A stretch of 64,000 nt of DNA, taken from Microbacterium sp. SORGH_AS_0862 (GTDB taxonomy: Bacteria > Actinomycetota > Actinomycetes > Actinomycetales > Microbacteriaceae). The stretch is taken from the NCBI RefSeq assembly GCF_030818795.1, contig NZ_JAUTAY010000001.1, positions 620,001 to 684,000 of the forward strand. Direction: 5' to 3'. The notes under the pieces are model-generated. The model saw only the letters and a list, made by a program, of their open reading frames with translations, was not told the origin of the DNA and did not search any database. The translations under genes and the position numbers were made by a program. Every line of letters starts with the position of its first letter. The first letter of the stretch is position 1. Shown here in pieces: positions 9,016-18,749 of this stretch.

Positions 9016-9021
9016 AGTCTA
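9016..9021 (-). promoter_or_regulatory. Putative -10 box (TAGACT) inside the glf-wzm-wzt group
   Basis: TAGACT on the minus strand, 8 nt before the ATG at 9007 and just after the glf stop; possible internal leaderless promoter for wzm-wzt. Confidence 0.35.
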
Positions 9022-9031
9022 GGGGCACGTA

Positions 9032-10183
<1,152 letters not shown>

Positions 10184-10223
10184 TCACGCTCCTGGCGCCG
10201 CGCGGACCGAGAGGGCGACCGAT

Positions 10224-10229
10224 TACCAT
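10224..10229 (+). promoter_or_regulatory. Putative -10 box (TACCAT)
   Basis: TACCAT ends 6 nt before the in-frame GTG at 10236; this supports GTG as a leaderless start. Confidence 0.45.
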
Positions 10230-10235
10230 GAGTCG

Positions 10236-11249
10236 GTGACGGACACCGCCCCCGCCCCCGCCCCACTGGTATCGGTCATCGTGCCCGTATACAACTCCGT
10301 GGCCTTTGTGCGCGCCTGCGCAGAGTCGATCCTGCGGCAGACGCACCGGAACCTGCAGCTCATCCTCGTGGACGACGGATCCACCGACGGGTCGGCGCAG
10401 CTCTGCGACGATCTGGCACGCGAAGATGCCCGCGTCCTCGCCATCCACCAGCGCAACGGCGGGATCGGCGCCGCGCAGAACGCGGGACTGGATGCGGCAG
10501 CCGGTGAGCTGATCACTTTCTGCGACAACGACGATCTCATGAGCCCCCACCTCATTACGCGACTCGTCGCGATCATGATGGAATCCGGTGCGGATATGAG
10601 CTGCTGCCGCTGGCGCAATGTCGGGGCGAGCGTGGCGGAGCGCGAACTCGAGGCGCACCGTGACGATCCACCCGGGCGCTGGATCGTATTCGACGACCCG
10701 GCGCGCAGCTACCAGTCGGTCTTCAGCCTTGCGTTGCGTCGTGCGACCGGCCAGGAACTGAAGTACTTCAGCGAAGCGAACTGGGGCAAGCTCTACCGGA
10801 GCTCCCTCTTCGACGGCGTCCGGTTCCCCGAAGGCCGCTATGCGCAGGATGTCGCCGTCGCGATGGATCTCTACACCTCGATGCACACCGTGGCGTCCTG
10901 CGAGGATGAGCTGTACTACTGGCTGCAGCGCGGCGACAGCGTGTCGCACTCCCTGCGGTCAGCGGGTTACTACCACGACATCGTGACCGCCCACGCGGCC
11001 TCATTCCGCGTTGCGCAGCGGGCCGGCATAACACCGGCGCGCGCCTATTACGGGTTGACGGCGCTCTCCTACGAGAAGCGCAGCGCGCGCACCCCGCAAG
11101 AACGCGAGCAGTACGAGCGAGACCATGCGCTCGTGCGCGGCCTCCATCGGTCACTCAGTCTCCGCGCGCGCGCTTGGTGCGCTCTCCTGCTTGCCATCAG
11201 ACGCCTCGAGGTCGTCGTCTACAACCGCACGGTGCACCGGCGTCGCTGA
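10236..11249 (+). CDS. Family 2 glycosyltransferase
   Basis: A 337-residue GT-A enzyme: PLVSVIVPVYNSVAFVRAC, DDGSTDGSAQLCDD, NGGIGAAQNAGLDAA and TFCDNDDLMSPHL (DND metal-binding triad) in the standard order. The C-terminal 100 residues are helical and positively charged without clear membrane spans, suggesting peripheral membrane binding. The start is GTG at 10236; the open frame begins 81 nt upstream but overlaps glf on the other strand. Divergent from glf. Likely adds one sugar to the island's glycan; donor unknown. The IS481 element follows 22 bp after its stop, leaving the gene intact. Confidence 0.88.
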   Translation: MTDTAPAPAPLVSVIVPVYNSVAFVRACAESILRQTHRNLQLILVDDGSTDGSAQLCDDLAREDARVLAIHQRNGGIGAAQNAGLDAAAGELITFCDNDDLMSPHLITRLVAIMMESGADMSCCRWRNVGASVAERELEAHRDDPPGRWIVFDDPARSYQSVFSLALRRATGQELKYFSEANWGKLYRSSLFDGVRFPEGRYAQDVAVAMDLYTSMHTVASCEDELYYWLQRGDSVSHSLRSAGYYHDIVTAHAASFRVAQRAGITPARAYYGLTALSYEKRSARTPQEREQYERDHALVRGLHRSLSLRARAWCALLLAIRRLEVVVYNRTVHRRR

Positions 11250-11265
11250 GGACACGTCCCGCGCG

Positions 11266-11270
11266 GCTAG
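11266..11270. repeat. Target-site duplication of the IS481 element, left copy (GCTAG)
   Basis: GCTAG abuts the left end of the element and recurs at 12349-12353 on the right. IS481 elements duplicate a few bases of target. If the element includes the extra G at 11271 the duplication is five bases; otherwise the core CTAG is safe. Confidence 0.6.
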
Positions 11271-11271
11271 G

Positions 11272-11297
11272 TGTACCCGGTCATGAGGTTGGTGACA
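11272..11297. repeat. IS481 left inverted repeat (26 bp)
   Basis: Perfect reverse complement of 12323-12348. The transposase stop codon (11281-11283) lies inside it. Confidence 0.92.
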
Positions 11298-12258
11298 CCC
11301 GGCTGATTGGGGGTTGGCCGCCGCAGGCGGTGTGTGCTCGAGCGTAGTTGTAGTGCTCGAGCCAGGGCGCGAGCGCTTCGGAGCGGTGCTGGTTGGAGAC
11401 GTAGGGGGCCCGGTAGGCCCAGTGTTCCTGCATGGTCCGGTTGAATCGTTCGGCTTTGCCGTTCTGCCAGGGGCAGTGCGGCTTGGTGGTGATGTGCCTC
11501 GCGTTGAGGAGGGACAGCTGGCCTTGGAACGCGGCCGAGACGGTGTAGTTCTTGGCGTTGTCGGTCATGACCTCACGGATGTGGATCCCGTGACGGGTGA
11601 AGAACTCGGTCGCGGCGGCGAGGAACGCTGCGCAGGTGGTGCCCTTCTCGTCCGGCAGGATCTGCGCGAACGCGAGGCGGGAGTGGTCGTCGACGGCGAC
11701 ATGGACGTAGTCAAAGCCAAGCCTGACCTTCCGGTCCCGACCGCTGTGATGGTCGATCGTGGCGGGGCCTTGGACGCGCCAGCCGCCGCCTTCGGGGATG
11801 CGGCCGAGCTTCTTCACATCGATGTGGATCAGATCCCCTGGGGCGTCACGCTCGTAGCGGACCTGGGTGCGCCGTGACGCGCGCAACGCGATGCCGGTGA
11901 CCGGATCCAGCTCGTGCAGCGCCGGCAGCCCCGCCTTCGCGATCAGCCGGGAAACGGTGCGCGGGCTGGCCCCGCAAGCGCGGGCGATGTCGTCGCGCCC
12001 GAGCCGCTCACGCGAGCGCAGCTCAACGACGGCGGCTGCTGTCGCGGCGGCAGTCGCCGTCGGAGACGACACCGGACGCGAAGACCGATCGGACAGCCCT
12101 GCTTCGCCCGCAGCGCGGTAGCGGGCCAGCCAGCGATGAGCGCACTGACGCGAGACGCCCATCTCCTTGGCAACGTGCGAGACGGGACGTCCGCCGAGAA
12201 CCCGGCGCACGAGAATCAGACGACCCGCGACAGTGAGCCGCGCATTACGGTGGACCAA
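11281..12258 (-). CDS. IS481-family transposase
   Basis: A 325-residue DDE integrase-type transposase. An N-terminal HTH (residues 13-55, ending HRWLARYRAAG) and a second helical region precede the catalytic core: Asp147 in LIHIDVKK, Asp233 in VMTDNAKNY and Glu270 in NGKAERFNR. The spacing matches the rve domain of IS481. It starts at TTG 12258, just after GGAGG placed within the 3' arm of an inverted repeat (12259-12312), so translation from read-through transcripts should be blocked. Expected to act on the 26-bp ends of its own element. Confidence 0.93.
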   Translation of the reverse strand: MVHRNARLTVAGRLILVRRVLGGRPVSHVAKEMGVSRQCAHRWLARYRAAGEAGLSDRSSRPVSSPTATAAATAAAVVELRSRERLGRDDIARACGASPRTVSRLIAKAGLPALHELDPVTGIALRASRRTQVRYERDAPGDLIHIDVKKLGRIPEGGGWRVQGPATIDHHSGRDRKVRLGFDYVHVAVDDHSRLAFAQILPDEKGTTCAAFLAAATEFFTRHGIHIREVMTDNAKNYTVSAAFQGQLSLLNARHITTKPHCPWQNGKAERFNRTMQEHWAYRAPYVSNQHRSEALAPWLEHYNYARAHTACGGQPPISRVSPTS

Positions 12259-12312
12259 GAGAAGGCCTCCACTTCGGTGACGTTAGACACCACCAATCGT
12301 GGAGGCCTTCTC
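12259..12312 (-). promoter_or_regulatory. Hairpin sequestering the transposase ribosome binding site
   Basis: Two perfect 14-bp arms (12259-12272 and 12299-12312) separated by 26 nt. In the transposase message the downstream arm contains GGAGG followed by CCTTCTC and the TTG start. A transcript entering from outside the element would contain both arms and bury the ribosome binding site. This matches in principle the anti-read-through hairpins known from IS10 and IS50. Confidence 0.6.
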
Positions 12313-12322
12313 CCTATCCGAA

Positions 12323-12348
12323 TGTCACCAACCTCATGACCGGGTACA
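12323..12348. repeat. IS481 right inverted repeat (26 bp)
   Basis: Perfect reverse complement of the left end; immediately followed by the GCTAG target copy at 12349-12353, which contains the gtrA stop. Confidence 0.92.
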
Positions 12349-12349
12349 G

Positions 12350-12829
12350 CTAGACGCCAGCGCCCTCCGTGCCGGCGGCAGCCTTCGGGCGAGCGTCAGG
12401 GAAGACCCATCGGTCGTAAGTGAAGAAACGGAAGATCGTGGCGAGCGCCTGTCCAACGAGCGTGCCGGAGATGTTGTCCGGCAGCGGCCCCTCCAGATGC
12501 AGCACGTACCGCGAAAAAGCGAGACATCCGAGCTGCAGCCCCATCGCCACCAGATTGAGGATGACGAAGATCACGTACCGGTTGAAGCGGCGCTCGATGT
12601 GGCGAGACCCGAATGTCCAGTAGCGGTTGCCGACGTACGTCGCGACCGTTGCAACGGTGATCGCGACGATCTTGGCGATCAAGGGGACGTCGTAGAGCGG
12701 GCCCACTCCGGTCAGCCCGAAGGCCAGGAGGTTGAAGACGGCGGCGTCAACCAGGAACGCCGCACCGCCGACCACCAGGAACGCGCCGCCACGGCGCGCA
12801 AGTGCTCCCAGTCTGCCCGGTTCCGTCAC
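12350..12829 (-). CDS. GtrA-family membrane protein
   Basis: A 159-residue protein with four hydrophobic helices (FLVVGGAAFLVDAAVFNLLAF, IAKIVAITVATVATYVGN, YVIFVILNLVAMGLQLGCLAF, LVGQALATIFRFFTYDRWVF). The NRYWTF and FFTYDRWVF motifs are those of GtrA (PF04138), thought to flip or assist polyprenyl-phosphate-linked sugars. Its neighbour at 12931 is a DPM1-like glycosyltransferase, the usual partner: one makes polyprenyl-P-sugar and the other moves it across the membrane. GTG start at 12829. The TAG stop (12352-12350) lies in the target site of the IS481 element, so the protein is not altered by the insertion. Confidence 0.88.
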   Translation of the reverse strand: MTEPGRLGALARRGGAFLVVGGAAFLVDAAVFNLLAFGLTGVGPLYDVPLIAKIVAITVATVATYVGNRYWTFGSRHIERRFNRYVIFVILNLVAMGLQLGCLAFSRYVLHLEGPLPDNISGTLVGQALATIFRFFTYDRWVFPDARPKAAAGTEGAGV

Positions 12830-12930
12830 GTGCGCCTCTTCCCCCCGTTTGCCGGGCCGCCATCATGATAACTTGGATGGCGTTGTGAACCCGGAGCCGG
12901 GGTCCGCCGAAAGCACCTGGAGGAGCGGAA

Positions 12931-13872
12931 ATGCCCCCGTCCCACACGCCGTCTATTGCCGCCATCGTGCCGTGCTACAACGAAGAACTCGCGATCGGCA
13001 AGGTCGTCGCTGATCTGCGCGAAGCCGTGCCCGAGATGGCCATCTACGTCTATGACAACAACAGTTCGGATGAGACGGCGCGCGTGGCCCGCGAGGCGGG
13101 CGCGATCGTGCGGCACGAGTCCACCAAGGGCAAAGGCAACGTGGTACGTCGTGCCTTCGCCGACGTGGAGGCCGACATCTACGTCCTCATCGACGGCGAC
13201 GACACGTACGCGACGCGCGACCTGCCCCGCATGATCGATGCACTCCGTTCCGGCCCGTTCGACCATGTTCTCGGCGTGCGTCGCCAAGAGACGGCCGGTG
13301 CCTACCGGCCGGGGCACGAGCTGGGCAACAAGGGCTTTAACTGGTTCGTGAGCCGCGTCTTCAAGTCGCGCGTGGAAGACATGCTCAGCGGCTACCGCGT
13401 CTTCTCCCGCCGCTTCGTCAAGAGTTTCCCGGCGCTGTCGCGCGAGTTCGAGATCGAGACCGAGCTCACGGTGCACGCCATGAGCCTGCGTGTTCCGCAG
13501 GTCGAGGTTCCCGTCGGATTCAAGGATCGCCCCGCAGGCAGCGAGAGCAAGCTCAGAACCTACCACGACGGGTTCCGAATCCTCTCGCTCATCATCGGCC
13601 TCATCCGTCACGAGCGCCCGTTCCTCTTCTATGGAATCGTGGGCGTGTTGCTTGCGCTGGTCGCTCTGCTGATCGGCGCACCTGTCGTAGCGGAGTACTT
13701 CCAGACAGGTCTCGTCCCCCGGCTTCCTTCCGCCCTCCTCAGCGTCGGCATCGCGATCCTGGCCTTTCTGTCCTGGACGATCGGACTGATCCTCGACGGC
13801 GTGCTCAAGGCGCGTCGCGAGTTCAGCCGCTTGAACTACCTCACTCACGCCGCCGTGCTCGGCGAAGACTGA
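12931..13872 (+). CDS. Family 2 glycosyltransferase, polyprenyl-phosphate sugar synthase-like (DPM1/GtrB type)
   Basis: A 313-residue protein: a GT-A domain (AAIVPCYNEELAIGKVVADL, DNNSSDET, KGKGNVVRRAF, VLIDGDDTY with its DGDD metal site) in residues 1-230, then two C-terminal membrane helices (about 233-265 and 272-295). This layout is that of DPM1/GtrB enzymes that load a sugar onto polyprenyl phosphate. An excellent GGAGGAG Shine-Dalgarno precedes ATG at 12931. Divergent from gtrA across 101 bp, consistent with joint expression. It probably supplies the lipid-linked sugar used by the DUF2142 protein that follows on the opposite strand. Confidence 0.88.
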   Translation: MPPSHTPSIAAIVPCYNEELAIGKVVADLREAVPEMAIYVYDNNSSDETARVAREAGAIVRHESTKGKGNVVRRAFADVEADIYVLIDGDDTYATRDLPRMIDALRSGPFDHVLGVRRQETAGAYRPGHELGNKGFNWFVSRVFKSRVEDMLSGYRVFSRRFVKSFPALSREFEIETELTVHAMSLRVPQVEVPVGFKDRPAGSESKLRTYHDGFRILSLIIGLIRHERPFLFYGIVGVLLALVALLIGAPVVAEYFQTGLVPRLPSALLSVGIAILAFLSWTIGLILDGVLKARREFSRLNYLTHAAVLGED

Positions 13873-13879
13873 CGAGGCC

Positions 13880-15409
13880 TCAGGTCGCGGACAGCGGCTG
13901 CGGGGCGTCGACGGCGTCTCGGCGAGAGGTTCTTGTGAGCAGCACGGCGGTGATGATCCAACTGGCCAGCGCTGCCGCGAGGATGAGCGCGATCGGGATC
14001 AACGGGAGCCAGGGGTCTGCGATGAGGCTGACCCACGGACCGTTGGCGCCGTTCACGTAGCGGTGCAGGTTGAAGGCCAGAGCCACGATCTGGTAGGCGC
14101 CGACGAGGACGACGACCACTCGCAAGATGGCCCCCGATGCCCTATCCAGCACCGAAGTCCGGGCGGCGAGGAATCCTGAGAGCAGCGGCGCCAGAACGGC
14201 CAGAGGCAGCACATACTTGCCCTGCCACACCATGCCCGACTGGTGGAAGCTCCCCAGCTGCACCACGATCGGAAGCGCGAACGACAGCAGGAGGACGAGG
14301 GCCACGGCCAGACGTCCGCGCCAACCGGCGAACGACAGCCCGAGAATCGCTATGGTCACACTCACTCCGCCGATCAGCACCAGCAGCCACACCGGAAGGT
14401 GCACGTCTCCCCACCCGAAGGTGCCGAGGATCTGCTCGAGGTAGTAGTCGGTGTTGTGCACCATCTGCGACACGACATCCCGCGCGGTCAGGGTGGGATC
14501 AGGGTAGACGATGCCGAGGGCCAGGCTTCCGGAGGCGAGCGTGTAGACGAGCGCTGTGACCCCGAGGACGACGCACGCAGCCAAGGGGAGCCAGAACTTT
14601 CTGTCTCGGACGACATCGGCGATGACGCGGAACCGAGGCGCAGCCAGCATGACCAGCGCGACGATCAGGGCGACGTAGAGCGGGCTGAGCCCGCGCGCGA
14701 GCACGAAGAAGGCGGCGCCGGCCACGAGGCTCCACGAACGCACTCGGAGCAGGCCGGGATGCGGCTCGAAGACGATGCTCAAGAGGCTGACGGCGACGAG
14801 GATCGCACCGAAGATCTCGGGCCCCTGCGGCGTCATCGACCCGCCGATGAAGAAGGTCATTGGCGTCATCGCTGCCAACACGCCCACCGTGGGCAGTGCT
14901 CGGCGGCGCAGAGTGCTCAGCACGCCGAAGGTGAGCGCGACGAGTCCGGCGTTGAGAGCAGCACTCATCAGCCGCATGGCGGTGAAGGTCCACTCCGAGA
15001 GGGGGAAGAGCGAGGGGATACCGATGATCGCGTAGTACAGGGGATTGTAACGAGCGACGTGCGAGGCCACTTCCACCGTCTCGTTCAGATCGCCGGCGAT
15101 GGGCGCGGCGCAACTGGCGGGCGTATCCGGCTGGAATGCGTAGCAGGCCTGGGCCCACGCCTGCTGGAACAGATCCGGCAACGCGAAGGTCCCGCGGCCG
15201 GGGTTGTAGTCCGACTCATCGGCGACGAAGTCGCCTCGCACGGTCGCAGCCGCCTTGGCAGCGTGGGCCGGCTCATCGGGAGAAGCCATGTGCGGGCTCG
15301 CGAACGACCACGAGCCCAGAAAGACGAAGGCAAGGATCCACGTGATCCAGATGGTTCGGCGCGTCGACGATCGCTGAGCGGGCACGGCGGAAGCAACGGA
15401 GGCAGACAC
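13880..15409 (-). CDS. DUF2142 polytopic membrane protein (GT-C-like)
   Basis: About 509 residues with ten or more membrane segments. After the first helix an outside loop carries SPHMASPDEPAHAAKA, the conserved D-E pair of DUF2142/GT-C enzymes, and a long segment with RYNPLYYAIIG. GT-C enzymes of this sort use polyprenyl-phosphate sugars on the outer face, which fits the neighbouring DPM1/GtrA pair. GTG at 15409 is preferred (AGGGTGG upstream); GTG at 15418 is possible. The frame extends 650 nt further upstream but overlaps wzt. It ends 7 bp from the convergent glycosyltransferase. Substrate unknown. Confidence 0.8.
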   Translation of the reverse strand: MSASVASAVPAQRSSTRRTIWITWILAFVFLGSWSFASPHMASPDEPAHAAKAAATVRGDFVADESDYNPGRGTFALPDLFQQAWAQACYAFQPDTPASCAAPIAGDLNETVEVASHVARYNPLYYAIIGIPSLFPLSEWTFTAMRLMSAALNAGLVALTFGVLSTLRRRALPTVGVLAAMTPMTFFIGGSMTPQGPEIFGAILVAVSLLSIVFEPHPGLLRVRSWSLVAGAAFFVLARGLSPLYVALIVALVMLAAPRFRVIADVVRDRKFWLPLAACVVLGVTALVYTLASGSLALGIVYPDPTLTARDVVSQMVHNTDYYLEQILGTFGWGDVHLPVWLLVLIGGVSVTIAILGLSFAGWRGRLAVALVLLLSFALPIVVQLGSFHQSGMVWQGKYVLPLAVLAPLLSGFLAARTSVLDRASGAILRVVVVLVGAYQIVALAFNLHRYVNGANGPWVSLIADPWLPLIPIALILAAALASWIITAVLLTRTSRRDAVDAPQPLSAT

Positions 15410-15441
15410 GTCTTCCACCCTATGCGAGAGCGCGTGCGGCG

Positions 15442-16635
15442 CTAACTCGCGGTGATCCGCGCCGCGACGGTTCCGAGATTGGCGCTGTCGTCCTTCACGG
15501 TGAAACGCGCACCCTGCCACAGGACGTGCGAGTCGATGTCTATGACTTCCGACGCATTCGCATTGACGAAGTACTGCCCCGGGCCGAAGTTGGCACTCTC
15601 GATGGCGAAGTCCATGTATCCGGTGCGGGACTCCAGCGGAGGGAGATCGATGCCGAGTCGTTCGGTATTCGAGGCGAGCACCATCTGCCCCGTGGGGGTG
15701 TCGATGCTGAAGCCTGTTGCCCAGCGCGGCATAGGCCCACGCGCACGCACGTGCAGGCGCACCGTGATCGGTTCTCCGGGCCGGATGATCTTGACCGGGG
15801 CGCCCTGTGCGTCCAGTACCTGGATACGTTTCACCTCGATGGGTTTCTCCGGCTCTGGCGGAGGCTTCTCCCCCACGCGGCGACCTTCGAGGACATCGCG
15901 CAAGGCCGCGATGGCGTCGTTCGCCGTGCCGTCGAAGACGAGATCGCCGTCTTTGAGGACGATGCCGCGATCGCACAGCTCTGCGACCTGTGCTGCGGAA
16001 TGCGAGACCAGGATGATGGTCCGCCCTTCCGTGCGGAACTTCGCGATGCGCTCCATGCACTTGCGTTGGAACGCCTCGTCACCGACCGCGAGCACTTCGT
16101 CGACGAGCAGCACGTCGGGATCGGTGTGCACCGCGACGGCGAAGGCCAGACGCACGAACATGCCGGATGAATAGAACTTCACCTGGGTGTCGATGAAATC
16201 GCCGATGCCACTGAACTCGTGAATGGCATCGAACTGCCGTTCGGTCTCCTCGCGACTGAGCCCCATGATCGAAGCGTTGAGGTAGACGTTCTCACGCCCA
16301 CTCAGGTCCGGATGGAATCCCGCACCGAGCTCGAGCAGCGCCGCCATCCGACCACGAGTCAGTACGCGCCCGGAACTCGGCGAGACGATGCCGCCGATGA
16401 GCTTGAGCAGCGTGCTCTTGCCCGACCCGTTGGGGCCGAGCAGCCCGACGGTGGTGCCGGCCTGAATGGTGAGCGACACATCATCCACAGCTGTGTAGAG
16501 CTGCTTGTGCTCGCGCCCCAGCTTGCCGAGGTGGAAGAGGCGATCCTTGAGGGTGTTGTCCTTGCGGACGGTGAACGTCTTGGATACGCCCTCGACGCGG
16601 ACGACGTCGGGACCGGGTTCGGTGGAGACGACCAT
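15442..16635 (-). CDS. wzt: Polysaccharide ABC exporter ATPase with C-terminal glycan-binding domain (Wzt, O9a type)
   Basis: 397 residues. The ATPase (1 to about 255) has Walker A GPNGSGKST, signature VKFYSSGMFVRLAFA, Walker B VLLVDEVLAVGD and H-loop LVSHS. A linker rich in Pro and Glu (PPPEPEKP) leads into a beta-rich domain (about 275-397, with GEPITVRLHVRA and FGPGQYFVNANASE) of the Wzt C-terminal type, which in E. coli O9a recognises the finished, capped glycan. So this exporter probably checks its cargo, unlike the first one at 7.5 kb. ATG at 16635 overlaps the permease stop (TGATG). Cargo is probably the rhamnose-containing polymer made by the genes around it. Confidence 0.93.
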   Translation of the reverse strand: MVVSTEPGPDVVRVEGVSKTFTVRKDNTLKDRLFHLGKLGREHKQLYTAVDDVSLTIQAGTTVGLLGPNGSGKSTLLKLIGGIVSPSSGRVLTRGRMAALLELGAGFHPDLSGRENVYLNASIMGLSREETERQFDAIHEFSGIGDFIDTQVKFYSSGMFVRLAFAVAVHTDPDVLLVDEVLAVGDEAFQRKCMERIAKFRTEGRTIILVSHSAAQVAELCDRGIVLKDGDLVFDGTANDAIAALRDVLEGRRVGEKPPPEPEKPIEVKRIQVLDAQGAPVKIIRPGEPITVRLHVRARGPMPRWATGFSIDTPTGQMVLASNTERLGIDLPPLESRTGYMDFAIESANFGPGQYFVNANASEVIDIDSHVLWQGARFTVKDDSANLGTVAARITAS

Positions 16636-17555
16636 CACAGCTCCTGCGCGAAATTGCCCTGCAACCGGGTGAAAACCCGGTGTGCAAAGAACACGAGAAC
16701 GAGACCGATGAGGCCGGCGATCAGCATCCGCAGTCCGAGTTCCGGCGGGTAGTCGGCCGCCGTTCCGCCGCCCCAGAAGGCGCGGTGGAAGCCCAGCACT
16801 CCCAGCGTGATCGGGTTGTTGATGTAGATCTCGAACACCCAGCCCGGAACGCGCATCGACTGAAACGCCGACGACGCCATGGTCCAGGTGTAGACGATGG
16901 GAGAGCCCCACATGGCGAGCATCACGAGCAGGTCGGTCAGGTATTGGATGTCGCGGAGATACACGTTCAGCGCCGAGAGCAGCAGACCCACTGCGATTCC
17001 GTAGACGAGCATCAGCGCCACCGACGGGAAGAACCAGAGCATGTCGACGGGGGCCGGCAGCGCCTGCAGCGCGACGGCCGCGACCAGCAGTACCAGGCAC
17101 TGGACGAGGAACATGAACCCCGCGCCGCCGACACTCGCGAGCGGGAAGATCTCACGCGGGAGGTAGATCTTCTTCACCAGGCCGGAGTTGGCCAGAATCG
17201 AGCTCGTCGCACCGACCACCATCTCCGAGAAGAAGGCATAAAGGGTCAGACCCGAGAACAGATAGACGGCGAAGTCCGGGACGCCCTCCGCGGCTCGGAG
17301 GAACTTGCCGAGCACCACGAAGTACATGACGAAGACGATGATCGGGCGGATGAGTGTCCAGAGGAAACCCAGGACGCTGTCGCGGTAGCGCGACTGGAGG
17401 TCTCGTCGTACCAGCAGCGCGAGCAGCTCGCGACGTTCGAAGATCTCCCTGATCTTGCCGCCCTTGACCGGCAGTGCAAGTCCGGACGCATCCGTCCGGG
17501 TGAAGGGCGATGCCGCGAGTCGGGAAAATCGGGCCGTCGTGTCCACGTGCTCCAC
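16635..17555 (-). CDS. wzm: Polysaccharide ABC exporter permease (Wzm), second copy
   Basis: About 306 residues, ABC-2 type: a cytosolic start, REIFERRELLALLVRRDLQSRYRDSVLGFLW leading into six hydrophobic segments, and MLAMWGSPIVYTWTMAS, a typical Wzm/TagG pattern. It pairs with the adjacent ATPase. The start is uncertain: GTG at 17555 is used here, GTG at 17546 is nine bases shorter, and the open frame reaches 17609. TATAGT about 22 nt upstream of 17555 on the minus strand may be its -10. It diverges from the sugar-nucleotide epimerase at 17664. Confidence 0.9.
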   Translation of the reverse strand: MEHVDTTARFSRLAASPFTRTDASGLALPVKGGKIREIFERRELLALLVRRDLQSRYRDSVLGFLWTLIRPIIVFVMYFVVLGKFLRAAEGVPDFAVYLFSGLTLYAFFSEMVVGATSSILANSGLVKKIYLPREIFPLASVGGAGFMFLVQCLVLLVAAVALQALPAPVDMLWFFPSVALMLVYGIAVGLLLSALNVYLRDIQYLTDLLVMLAMWGSPIVYTWTMASSAFQSMRVPGWVFEIYINNPITLGVLGFHRAFWGGGTAADYPPELGLRMLIAGLIGLVLVFFAHRVFTRLQGNFAQEL

Positions 17556-17663
17556 TATCGTCAAGGCCAACCAAGCCACTATAACTGAGCCCGCACCGTA
17601 GCCGGACACCGCGTCCGCTAGGCTGGTTCGCCGAACGCCCTGCTCATCCGAACCAGGAGATCT

Positions 17664-18749
17664 ATGCCCTCTCGTCGAACCGGCGGCGTGCTCGTCACCG
17701 GCGGAGCAGGCTTCATCGGCAGTGCGTTGTCACGACTCGCCGCACCCAGCGCCGCGCGCTGGGTCGCGCTCGACTCGCTCAATCGCCGCATCCACGAGAC
17801 TCCCGGACGCCCGCCCGCCCTCGACCCTGCCGCCGAACTGGTCGTCGGCGACATCGTCGATGAGCGCGCCTGGGACGAGGTCCTGGACGATTGGCACCCC
17901 GACACCGTCGTCCACCTCGCAGCAGAGACGGATACGGGGCTGTCGCTGACCTCCCCGACACGATTCACCCGCACCAACGTGGACGGCACGGCACAACTGC
18001 TCGAAGCACTCGACCGCCACGACGCTCGTCCCCGCCGCATCGTGGTCGCGTCCTCGCGCGCCGTCTACGGCGAAGGAACCTGGACCGACCGACGCACCGG
18101 AGCAGCGGGGCCACGTCCCCAGCGCAGTCGACAGCAGCTGCAGCAAGGCCAATGGGATTTCCCCGACGCGTCGCCGGTCGTCACGCGCGCGGGTGTCACC
18201 CGCGAGCACCCCACGAATGTGTACGGCGTCACGAAGCTGGCTCAAGAAGGGCTGCTCAGCTCGTGGTGCGGAGCGTACGACGTCGCCTTGACTATCCTGC
18301 GACTGCAGAATGTCTACGGCCCGGGCCAGTCGCTGATCAACCCCTACACCGGCATCCTGGCGCTGTTCGTGCGCCAGTCGGCCGCGGGAATACCTATCGG
18401 CGTCTACGAGGACGGTCAGATGCTCCGCGACTTCGTCCACATCGACGACGTGGCACGCGCGTTCGCCACTGTCGTCGGAGACGGGTATACCGAACCCGGC
18501 GTCCGAACGCTCGACATCGGCACGGGCCGGCCGGCGACGGTGCTGGAGATGGCCTCCGCACTCGCCGCGAGCTTCGGTGCTCCGTCCCCGGTGATCACCG
18601 GGGAGTTCCGCGAGGGAGACATCCGTCACGCCTGGTGCACCGTGGACGAGGCGTCCGAGCATCTCGGCTGGCGGGCGCGCGTCGACTGGGAGGACGGCCT
18701 CCGCGACTACGCCGACTGGTATCGCAAACGACAGGAACAGGCATCGTGA
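17664..18749 (+). CDS. NAD-dependent sugar-nucleotide epimerase/dehydratase (extended SDR)
   Basis: 361 residues with a Rossmann start [28 protein letters not shown], the catalytic SSRAVYGEG serine-containing strand and YGVTK (Tyr-x3-Lys). RLQNVYGPGQSL and DFVHIDDVARAF follow, as in dTDP-L-rhamnose 4-epimerase and related C4-epimerases. A good AGGAG ribosome site sits 5 nt before ATG at 17664, and TAGGCT at 17619-17624 could be its -10, giving a short leader. Its stop overlaps the next gene (GTGA), so the two act as one step pair making a modified deoxysugar nucleotide. Product not determinable from sequence. Confidence 0.85.
   Translation: MPSRRTGGVLVTGGAGFIGSALSRLAAPSAARWVALDSLNRRIHETPGRPPALDPAAELVVGDIVDERAWDEVLDDWHPDTVVHLAAETDTGLSLTSPTRFTRTNVDGTAQLLEALDRHDARPRRIVVASSRAVYGEGTWTDRRTGAAGPRPQRSRQQLQQGQWDFPDASPVVTRAGVTREHPTNVYGVTKLAQEGLLSSWCGAYDVALTILRLQNVYGPGQSLINPYTGILALFVRQSAAGIPIGVYEDGQMLRDFVHIDDVARAFATVVGDGYTEPGVRTLDIGTGRPATVLEMASALAASFGAPSPVITGEFREGDIRHAWCTVDEASEHLGWRARVDWEDGLRDYADWYRKRQEQAS

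Larger units (their letters stand above)
11272..12348 (-). mobile_element. Intact IS481-family insertion sequence, about 1.08 kb
   Basis: Bounded by perfect 26-bp inverted repeats starting TGTACCCGG (11272-11297 and 12323-12348), flanked by a GCTAG direct repeat, and carrying one complete DDE transposase gene. TGT-initial inverted repeats and a single 325-codon transposase with an HTH-rve layout identify IS481. It inserted between two convergent glycan genes; the retained target duplication keeps the gtrA stop codon. Perfect ends and an intact frame indicate recent arrival and probable activity. Confidence 0.93.
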
